Part shown: in pieces, positions 1-5,592 of the stretch | Position numbering within the stretch: position 1 is the first letter of the stretch | How the letters are laid out: the number at the start of each line of letters is the position of its first letter | Origin: Treponema sp. | GTDB taxonomy: Bacteria > Spirochaetota > Spirochaetia > Treponematales > Breznakiellaceae | Assembly (NCBI GenBank): GCA_031273185.1 | Contig: JAISSG010000033.1 | Location: forward strand, 1 to 18,693 | Length of the DNA stretch: 18,693 nucleotides | Direction of reading: 5' to 3' | Notes under the pieces: model-generated | The model's database searches: none | What the model saw: only the letters and a program-made list of their open reading frames with translations | Told to the model about the DNA's origin: nothing | Translations under genes and position numbers: made by a program

Positions 1-23
1 AAGATTGTGTTATACTTGTTCAT
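1..23 (-). CDS. Start of a leftward gene cut by the window edge (possible IS transposase)
   Basis: Only seven codons are inside the window, reading MNKYNTI. The start is well supported: AAGGAG lies at 31-36 on the minus strand, seven bases before the ATG at 23. I know MNKYN-type N termini from IS4-family (DUF4372-like) transposases of gut anaerobes and spirochaetes, and the adjoining sequence looks like the outer end of an insertion sequence, so a transposase is my guess. Seven residues cannot prove a family. Another leftward gene with a good ribosome binding site is possible. Confidence 0.5.
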
Positions 24-119
24 ATCCTAACTCCTTTTGTAGTAATGATTTAGCTTCGTACCTTTTTCATTCTACTTGAGGAGTTGGGTTTTTCAACTAT
101 TTATTTTGGACACTAATGA
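1..119 (-). mobile_element. Possible outer end of an insertion sequence
   Basis: Left of about position 119 the sequence is AT-rich and leads into a strongly initiated leftward gene (start at 23). Read on the minus strand, the segment beginning CATTAGTGTCC (about 105-115) has the look of an IS terminal inverted repeat. A short inverted repeat, AGTTG and CAACT, flanks a T-run near 82-98. The other end and the target duplication are outside the window, so the boundary is inferred, not seen. Confidence 0.3.
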
Positions 120-154
120 GAGTACATGCAAGGGCTGATCTATAATCTTGAATT

Positions 155-223
155 GCAGGGCATGAATTCCCTGCGAGATGCGGACGGGGCTCTGCACGTT
201 TGTGACCGCTGCTGGGAGGTCAC
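155..223. other. Two short perfect inverted repeats in a gene-free stretch (about 120-233)
   Basis: Between the putative IS end and the lipoprotein stop codon I see no supportable gene. Two hairpins are present: GCAGGG (155-160) with CCCTGC (169-174), and GTGACC (202-207) with GGTCAC (218-223). Neither is followed by a T-run on either strand, so they are not canonical intrinsic terminators. They may still help end transcription of the leftward lipoprotein gene. Confidence 0.35.
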
Positions 224-233
224 GCCAGAATGG

Positions 234-641
234 TTATTGTTGCTTTTTCAGTATATAATCATCGGCAAGTTCCCCGGTAATTATATTGCCCTCCAGATCC
301 AAATGGGTTAATGTATTTTCCCCAAGTTTATAATATGGCGGGAAACCGTCTTCCTGTTCGCTGTCCAGTATGATGGTGTTTCCGTCGGGTTTCCAACTGA
401 ATGTTCCGGTGCTGGTATAAACATCATCGCTTTTACCAATGTACTGGTACGCTATCGTATATGTCTCGTCGGTGGTTAAGGTAATTTTGACATCGATTCC
501 CTCGCCGCCTGCCGAGGGAATTACCCCGGTATAGACTCCCGCCCAATCAAGTGAATTTCTTGCGTTATGACTCGTTGTTCCGCAGGAAAAAAAGCCCAAC
601 AACAAAAAGGCTGCGACTGCTATGCAAAGATTCTTTTTCAT
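234..641 (-). CDS. NlpE-like lipoprotein lacking the CxxC motif
   Basis: A 135-residue exported lipoprotein. The N terminus is MKKN, a hydrophobic stretch, then lipobox GFFSC with Cys20 as the lipidated residue. The mature part matches the pattern of the NlpE N-terminal domain: WAGVYTGVIP, a TYTIAYQYIGK strand, TGTFSW, DGNTIIL, YKLGENTLTHLD and a closing GEL..DYIL. Enterobacterial NlpE carries a CxxC (PCADCEG) after this first strand; here the same place reads PSAGGEG, so both cysteines are gone. A surface or copper-sensing role known for NlpE therefore cannot be assumed. The start at 641 is chosen over a TTG at 653 because the TTG lies inside the GGAGGA ribosome binding site (646-651). It is transcribed alone from the promoter at 673-701. 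Confidence 0.85.
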   Translation of the reverse strand: MKKNLCIAVAAFLLLGFFSCGTTSHNARNSLDWAGVYTGVIPSAGGEGIDVKITLTTDETYTIAYQYIGKSDDVYTSTGTFSWKPDGNTIILDSEQEDGFPPYYKLGENTLTHLDLEGNIITGELADDYILKKQQ

Positions 642-672
642 TAAATCCTCCAATGATTTGGTTTATTGTTAT

Positions 673-701
673 AATATAATCATTCTTTTGCATTTAGTCA
701 A
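673..701 (-). promoter_or_regulatory. Sigma70-type promoter for the NlpE-like lipoprotein gene
   Basis: On the minus strand TTGACT (-35, 696-701) is followed by exactly 17 bases and then TATATT (-10, 673-678). The expected start of transcription is near 666, giving a leader of about 25 bases that contains the GGAGGA ribosome binding site. Confidence 0.75.
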
Positions 702-745
702 TACGTACATCGCATTCCCCTTTGCTCTTTGCTATCTTCTCTTTA

Positions 746-1456
746 CTATTTTTTTCCCTGCTTTCCCAATGTTTCCTTTAGCAACGCAATAAACTCTGTG
801 CGGCTGATCTCCTCCCCGCCGAGGCTGCGGAGGTGATCCGTGGGGATTTGGCAGTCGATGAATGCAACGCCGTTGTCAAAAAGCCATTTCGCCAGGCAGA
901 GGAAGGCGGCTTTGGAGGCGTTGGGCTTTCTGGAGAACATCGACTCGCCAAAAAACGTTCTGCCGATGCGTATGCCGTAGCAGCCGCCGACAAGATCATT
1001 GCCGCCGGCAAGTTCCTTGCCGCAGTACGTTGCCGACGAGTGCGCCCAGCCCAGCCGGTGCATCTCGGTGTAGGCGGCGATGATGTCGCTGGTGATCCAC
1101 GTTCCGTCCTGGCCGGGGCGTTCCGTCTCGGCGCAGTTTCGTATAACGGCGGGGAAGTCACGGTTGATGCTTACCTCAAACTCGCCCTTCCTGAAAATTT
1201 TGAGCATGGAGCGCGAGACGTGGAGCCTATGCGGGTAGATCACCATGCGGGGATCGGGGGATTGCCACAGTATGGGATCGCCGGGGTTGTACCAGGGGAA
1301 CAGTCCCTGCTCGTAGGCGGAAAGGAGCATTCCGGGCGAAAGGTTGCCCCCGACGGCGACAATACTGCCCTTCCATGTTTGCGGGGGAGGGAAGGTGTAG
1401 CGGTCGTTCTCGCTTAAATACGGAAAGTCCGGATCGGGGCCCGGGCAGAATTTCAT
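746..1456 (-). CDS. aat: Leucyl/phenylalanyl-tRNA--protein transferase
   Basis: A 236-residue cytoplasmic aminoacyl transferase that moves Leu or Phe from charged tRNA to proteins with N-terminal Arg or Lys, creating primary N-degrons. Family hallmarks are all visible: GSIVAVGGNLSPGMLLSAY, GLFPWYNPGDPILWQSPDPR, then SATYCGKELAGGNDLVGGCYGI, IGRTFFGESMFSRKPNASKAA and the C-terminal FIDCQIPTDHLRSLGG. Length is normal for the family. Its ATG overlaps the clpA stop as ATGA (1453-1456), so the two genes are translationally coupled. Being in the same operon as ClpS and ClpA, which recognise and unfold the very products of this enzyme, is a strong contextual confirmation. Confidence 0.97.
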   Translation of the reverse strand: MKFCPGPDPDFPYLSENDRYTFPPPQTWKGSIVAVGGNLSPGMLLSAYEQGLFPWYNPGDPILWQSPDPRMVIYPHRLHVSRSMLKIFRKGEFEVSINRDFPAVIRNCAETERPGQDGTWITSDIIAAYTEMHRLGWAHSSATYCGKELAGGNDLVGGCYGIRIGRTFFGESMFSRKPNASKAAFLCLAKWLFDNGVAFIDCQIPTDHLRSLGGEEISRTEFIALLKETLGKQGKK

Positions 1457-3843
1457 GCCTCTTGCAGTGACGCTTCTGCGGGGGCCTCGGCGGATTCTTC
1501 GGGAAGCGGCTCGCTGTACGCTTCCTCAATGTCAATGCGGTACTTGCCGTCTCTCCAGTCAACCGTTGCCCTGCCGCCGTAACTGAGCTGCCCGAACAGG
1601 ACTTCATCGACAAAGAAACTTTTGATCTTTTCCTCGATGATCCTCCCGGCATTGCGTGCGCCGAATTCCCGTGAGTAGCCTTCGTCGGCAAGCTGTGCAA
1701 CGCAAGCATCGGTAACGGCAAGGCGCACTTTTTTTTCGGCAAGCTGCGTGGCGAATGCGTCAATTTCCTTGCGGACAATCGATGTCATGATCTCGCGGGA
1801 AAGGTGGCCGAAGCGGACTACCGCGTCAAGGCGGTTGCGGAATTCGGGGGTGAAGATACGCTCCACGGCGCTGTCCACGGCGCTGTCGTCCTGAATGCGT
1901 TCGCCAAAGCCGATAAGCCCCTTGCCGATCTCCCTGGCCCCGGCATTGCTGGTCATTATCAGTATGACGTTGCGGAAGTCAGCCTTGCGCCCCTGGTTGT
2001 CGGTGAGGGTGGCGTAGTCCATAATTTGCAAAAGAATATTGTAAACATCGGAATGGGCCTTTTCGATCTCGTCGAGCAATACCACCGCATGGGGCTGTTT
2101 TCGCACGGAGTCGGTAAGCTGGCCGCCGTCTTCGTAGCCCACGTAGCCGGGCGACGAGCCGATAAGCCGGGACACGGTGTACTTTTCCTGGTACTCGCTC
2201 ATGTCGAAGCGGAGCATGGCAATGCCGAGTATGTCGGCAAGCTGGCGGGCAAGCTCGGTCTTGCCGACTCCGGTTGGCCCGGCAAAGAGGAAGTTTGCAA
2301 CGGGCTTGCCCTCGGCGCGGAAGCCTGCCCGTGATCGCTTAACGGCCTTTGCCACCGCCGTTATTGCATCGTCCTGCCCAAACACCCGCTGGCGGAGTTT
2401 GTCTTCCAGCAGGCGAAGCTTGTCTTTTTCGCTTTCGCCCACCGAACGTTCCGGTATGCGGGCGATTTTGGAGACGACAGTTTCGATCAGGGGCAGGCCG
2501 ATCTCGACGGTTTCTATCACGCTGTCCTGGGTGCCGGTGGCGGTGGTGCTTTCCGCTTCTTTGCCGGTCTGGTATGCCGATATGCGGGCAAAGGCCCCCG
2601 CCTCGTCAATTACGTCGATGGCTTTGTCGGGAAGCCGCCGCTCGGTGATGAACTGGGCGGAGAGGCGAACCGCAGCCTGAATCGCCGCGTCGCTGTAATG
2701 TACCTTGTGAAAATTCTCGTATTTGGTCTTTAGCCCGTTGAGGATGGCGATTGCGTCGGCCTCGGACGGCTCGTTGATGTCGATCTTCTGGAAGCGGCGG
2801 GACAAAGCCCGGTCCTTGTCAAAAAATTTGCCGTACTCCTCGTGGGTGGTGGAGCCGATGCAGCGGAGCCTGCCCGACGTGAGCGCCGGCTTGAGCAGGT
2901 TGGATGCGTCCATCGCTCCGCCGGAAACGGCACCCGCGCCAACAAGGGTATGAATCTCATCGATAAAAAGAATGGCCTTTTCTTTTTTTAACATTTCCTC
3001 GATAACCCGCTTGACCCGTTCCTCAAAATCGCCCCGGTACTTGGTTCCGGCGACGAGCGCACCCATGTCCAGGGCGAAAATACTAAAATCCTTCAGCGCG
3101 GGCGGCACTTCACCGGCGATTATCCGCTGTGCCAGCCCCTCGGTGACGGCGGTTTTTCCCACGCCCGAGTCGCCGACATGGACGGGGTTGTTTTTCAGCC
3201 TTCTGCACAGCACCTGCACGGTGCGGTCAAGCTCGTCCTTCCTGCCGATGAATGGCTCCAGCTTGTTCTCCCTCGCCAGCGCGGTCAGGTCAAGGGCAAA
3301 GCGTTCCAGCGCCGCTTTTTTGTTTCCCTTCGCCTTCTGCCCCGGATCGCCCAGGTCCTCTTCGGGGGGGAATTTGCCGTCCTCGCCATCGTGGCTTCTT
3401 GAGAATCCGAGCACGCCGTCGTCCTGCCCGTGGGAGAGGACCTCCAGCAACTCCAGCCGCCTAATCCCCGCCTTGCGAAGGTAGTAGGAACTGTAATTCT
3501 GCTCCTCGTCAAACAGGGACACCAGGATGTCCGCCACGTCGATGATTTCCTTCTGCGCCGACTTGCTTTGCATAAGCGCCCGCTGGATCACGCTCTGGAA
3601 GCCGACGGTCTGGGTCGGCTCTCCCCTGCTGCTGGCAATGGGGATTTTCTGTTCAAAGTAGCTTTCCATGCCGTGCTTTATCTGGTCGGTGTTCGCCCCG
3701 CAGGAGACCAGCACCCCCTGCACCTCGTCGAAAGCGAGGGCGGCGTACAGTATATGCTCCGGGGTAAGGTACTCGTGGTTCCGCAGTCTTGCCTCGTTAT
3801 ATGCCGCGTTGATGATGGCATGCACATGGCCTGAAATTTTCAT
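1453..3843 (-). CDS. clpA: ATP-dependent Clp protease ATP-binding subunit ClpA
   Basis: A 796-residue AAA+ unfoldase that feeds substrates to ClpP. The N-terminal Clp_N repeat domain (about 1-145) opens with the YLTPEHILYAAL motif. An acidic linker follows (150-180). The first AAA module has Walker A GDSGVGKT (224-231), Walker B ILFIDE (291-296) and the STTHEEY sensor region near 331. The second has Walker A GPTGVGKT (522-529), Walker B VVLLDE (587-592) and TSNAGAREIG. The LIGFGE segment near 643-648 is the ClpP-docking loop, which separates ClpA from ClpB. There is no long middle coiled coil. It starts 18 bases after clpS and overlaps aat by four bases. No clpP is in the window, so the peptidase must be encoded elsewhere. 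Confidence 0.97.
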   Translation of the reverse strand: MKISGHVHAIINAAYNEARLRNHEYLTPEHILYAALAFDEVQGVLVSCGANTDQIKHGMESYFEQKIPIASSRGEPTQTVGFQSVIQRALMQSKSAQKEIIDVADILVSLFDEEQNYSSYYLRKAGIRRLELLEVLSHGQDDGVLGFSRSHDGEDGKFPPEEDLGDPGQKAKGNKKAALERFALDLTALARENKLEPFIGRKDELDRTVQVLCRRLKNNPVHVGDSGVGKTAVTEGLAQRIIAGEVPPALKDFSIFALDMGALVAGTKYRGDFEERVKRVIEEMLKKEKAILFIDEIHTLVGAGAVSGGAMDASNLLKPALTSGRLRCIGSTTHEEYGKFFDKDRALSRRFQKIDINEPSEADAIAILNGLKTKYENFHKVHYSDAAIQAAVRLSAQFITERRLPDKAIDVIDEAGAFARISAYQTGKEAESTTATGTQDSVIETVEIGLPLIETVVSKIARIPERSVGESEKDKLRLLEDKLRQRVFGQDDAITAVAKAVKRSRAGFRAEGKPVANFLFAGPTGVGKTELARQLADILGIAMLRFDMSEYQEKYTVSRLIGSSPGYVGYEDGGQLTDSVRKQPHAVVLLDEIEKAHSDVYNILLQIMDYATLTDNQGRKADFRNVILIMTSNAGAREIGKGLIGFGERIQDDSAVDSAVERIFTPEFRNRLDAVVRFGHLSREIMTSIVRKEIDAFATQLAEKKVRLAVTDACVAQLADEGYSREFGARNAGRIIEEKIKSFFVDEVLFGQLSYGGRATVDWRDGKYRIDIEEAYSEPLPEESAEAPAEASLQEA

Positions 3844-3861
3844 ACCCTTATTATCCCCTAT

Positions 3862-4167
3862 TTACACCGGCTCCACAATACAGCGGAGGGGGAAATCGTT
3901 TTCCCTCGCCACCACATGCACCTGCTCCGCCTTGGTGGCGGCTATGTCCCACGGGTAATGCCCCACGATGCCCTTGCCCTTCCGATGCACGTCCAGCATG
4001 ATTTTGTTGGCATCCTCGATGTTCTTGTGAAATATGATCATCAGCACGTCCACGACAAAATCCATGGTGGTGTAGTGATCGTTGAGCAGGATCACCCGGT
4101 AATCCTGCGGCTCCTTGATTTTGGGAGTGGTTTTATCCTTTGGTTTTGTTAGCTGCTTCCCGCCCAT
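3862..4167 (-). CDS. clpS: ATP-dependent Clp protease adaptor ClpS
   Basis: A 101-residue adaptor that binds N-terminal Leu, Phe, Tyr or Trp of substrates and delivers them to ClpA. An unstructured lysine-rich N-terminal tail (1-20) precedes the core YRVILLNDHYTTMDFVVDVL. Binding-pocket residues known from E. coli ClpS are present: Asn29 and Asp30, Met35 (gatekeeper position) and His61 in MLDVHRKGKGIVG. The third position of the usual NDD triplet is His31 here. The ending AREN.FPLRCIVE is typical. It is the first gene of the clpS-clpA-aat operon. No Shine-Dalgarno sequence precedes the ATG; a -10-like element sits almost on it. Confidence 0.96.
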   Translation of the reverse strand: MGGKQLTKPKDKTTPKIKEPQDYRVILLNDHYTTMDFVVDVLMIIFHKNIEDANKIMLDVHRKGKGIVGHYPWDIAATKAEQVHVVARENDFPLRCIVEPV

Positions 4168-4172
4168 GCTTG

Positions 4173-4183
4173 GGTATAGTATA
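4173..4183 (-). promoter_or_regulatory. Candidate -10 element(s) just upstream of clpS
   Basis: On the minus strand two overlapping -10-like hexamers, TATACT (4183-4178) and TATACC (4178-4173), end 10 and 5 bases before the clpS ATG at 4167. No convincing -35 or ribosome binding site is visible. If either is used, the clpS mRNA would be leaderless or nearly so. Confidence 0.4.
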
Positions 4184-4207
4184 CATCGGGGAAGGGCGAT
4201 TCTACAA

Positions 4208-4224
4208 GATTAGTATCGCTAATC
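4208..4224 (-). terminator. Small hairpin across the stop codon of the binding-protein gene
   Basis: GATTAG (4208-4213) and CTAATC (4219-4224) form a perfect 6-bp stem with a 5-base loop. It includes the TAG stop of the leftward binding-protein gene and lies just upstream of clpS. There is no proper T-run, so it is at best a weak terminator. Confidence 0.25.
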
Positions 4225-5427
4225 CAGAACCGGGGCTATCGGGCCGTCGGATCGGTACACGATGTCAAAGGCGCAATTCCCGTTGATGCGGCCAATATAC
4301 GAGGGAAGCCAGGCGTGGTGATTGCTCTCATCCATCTTCACGCGGCCGGCGGGCGCGTCTATTTCAAGCCCCGAAAACGCGGCGATGATGTCCTCCGTTG
4401 ATTGCGACGGGGCCCTCTCCAGCGCGGCTTTCAGCAGGTAGACACCGTGATAGACCGCCGCCGCCTGATTGGTAACGACCGTGCTGGTGCCGAACAACTG
4501 CGCATACCTCTGTACAAACGCGTTGCTTGCGGGGGTGCCCAGGGTGTTGAAGTAGCTGAAACTTGAGTAGTGGCCAGCCGCCGCTTCGGCGCCGATATTC
4601 ATCGCCGTACCCTCATGGGTCGCGCAGGCGCATATGGGGATATCATCCGCCCTAATGCCGGCCTCGTGGTATTGCCGGTAGAACGGAACCACGCTGTCGC
4701 CGGCGACCATGGAAAAAACGGCATCGGGCCGCGTTCGCTTGATATTGCCGATGATTGACGAGAAATCGCCGTGGCCGGTGGGGGCGTACTCCTCTCCCGC
4801 AACCGTGCCGCCATGCTGGGCGATGAGCCTCTTCGCGTATTCAATGCCCTTGCGCGGGAAATCATAGTCGGATCCCACCATGTATATCCTCGGCCCGTGG
4901 GTGCTGATGATCCACGGTATAAAATGTTCAATCTGCTGGCTGGGCACGGTGTTGGTATAGATAATGTTCGGCGACGGGGTCTCCCCTTCGTAATAAGTAT
5001 TATATACCAGCAGGGAGTTGTTTCCCTCAACAGTGGGTTTCACCGCCAGCCGCGTCGATGTTGAGTTGGTGCCCACAATAGCCACAACCTTGTCCCGCGC
5101 AATGAGCTGAAGCGCCCTGTTCGCGGCAATTCCCGGGTCGGAGCCGTAGTCGCTGTATATCGGCTCGATAAGGGACCCTTTTACGCCGCCGGATGCGTTG
5201 ATTTCGTCGATTGCCATTTTAGCCGCGTTCAGCATCGGCGACTCGGAAATGGAAAAAGCGCCGGTGGTTGAATACAGGACTCCGATTCTGAGGGGAGCGC
5301 CGGCAGGCGCCGCAGGCACCTGGGCCGCTGGCCCCCTTGATGCGGGAGAGGGGCTTCTTCGCGTGCAGGCCGCCATAGACGTTATGATGACCGCGACCCC
5401 AAGCAACAAGCAGAACAACTTTTTCAT
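4219..5427 (-). CDS. Branched-chain-amino-acid-type ABC transporter substrate-binding lipoprotein
   Basis: A 402-residue periplasmic binding protein of the LivK/Peripla_BP_6 class. The signal peptide MKKLFCLLLGVAVIITSMAAC ends in a lipobox with Cys21, so it is membrane-anchored. Fold markers include LRIGVLYSTTGAFSISE at the start of lobe one, AAKMAIDEINASGGVKG, DYGSDPGIAANRALQLI, VVAIVGTNSTSTR and GHGDFSSIIGNIKRTRPDAV in lobe two. The start at 5427 is preferred to a TTG at 5442 because the latter overlaps the GGAGGA ribosome binding site (5435-5440). No permease or ATPase genes lie beside it, so it may pair with a distant transporter or act as a sensory binding protein. It is divergent from a Cache-domain kinase. 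The ligand is unknown; urea, short-chain amide and amino-acid binders all belong to this family. Confidence 0.92.
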   Translation of the reverse strand: MKKLFCLLLGVAVIITSMAACTRRSPSPASRGPAAQVPAAPAGAPLRIGVLYSTTGAFSISESPMLNAAKMAIDEINASGGVKGSLIEPIYSDYGSDPGIAANRALQLIARDKVVAIVGTNSTSTRLAVKPTVEGNNSLLVYNTYYEGETPSPNIIYTNTVPSQQIEHFIPWIISTHGPRIYMVGSDYDFPRKGIEYAKRLIAQHGGTVAGEEYAPTGHGDFSSIIGNIKRTRPDAVFSMVAGDSVVPFYRQYHEAGIRADDIPICACATHEGTAMNIGAEAAAGHYSSFSYFNTLGTPASNAFVQRYAQLFGTSTVVTNQAAAVYHGVYLLKAALERAPSQSTEDIIAAFSGLEIDAPAGRVKMDESNHHAWLPSYIGRINGNCAFDIVYRSDGPIAPVLD

Positions 5428-5452
5428 TTCACTATCCTCCAAAAGTTAGCCT

Positions 5453-5481
5453 ATTTTATTATATTTTGCGGCTGTTGGCAA
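5453..5481 (-). promoter_or_regulatory. Sigma70-type promoter for the binding-protein gene
   Basis: On the minus strand TTGCCA (-35, 5476-5481), a 17-base spacer, and TAAAAT (-10, 5453-5458). A second AT-rich hexamer, TATAAT, lies inside the spacer. The predicted start is near 5446, about 20 bases before the ATG at 5427. Confidence 0.65.
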
Positions 5482-5526
5482 GGGAGCGAATTTGCATTTT
5501 TTAATGTATATTTTCTTCTTAAGATA

Positions 5527-5535
5527 TGGTATACT
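5527..5535 (+). promoter_or_regulatory. Extended -10 promoter for the hybrid histidine kinase gene
   Basis: TGGTATACT fits the extended -10 pattern TGnTATAAT with one mismatch in the hexamer (TATACT, 5530-5535). The -35 region at normal spacing (5507-5512, TATATT) is poor, as is usual for extended -10 promoters. Transcription would begin near 5542, giving a leader of about 50 bases. Confidence 0.5.
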
Positions 5536-5592
5536 ACAAGCAGGTGACAAAAAGGCGAGGTGTTGGTTCTGGGTAAGCTGATCGGAGGGGGC

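Noticed and set aside
126..311. Plus-strand frame of 61 codons near the left edge
   Set aside because: It overlaps the end of the lipoprotein gene, has no ribosome binding site and no recognisable features.
833..1417. Plus-strand open frame of 194 codons opposite aat
   Set aside because: Shadow of a gene with unmistakable Aat motifs.
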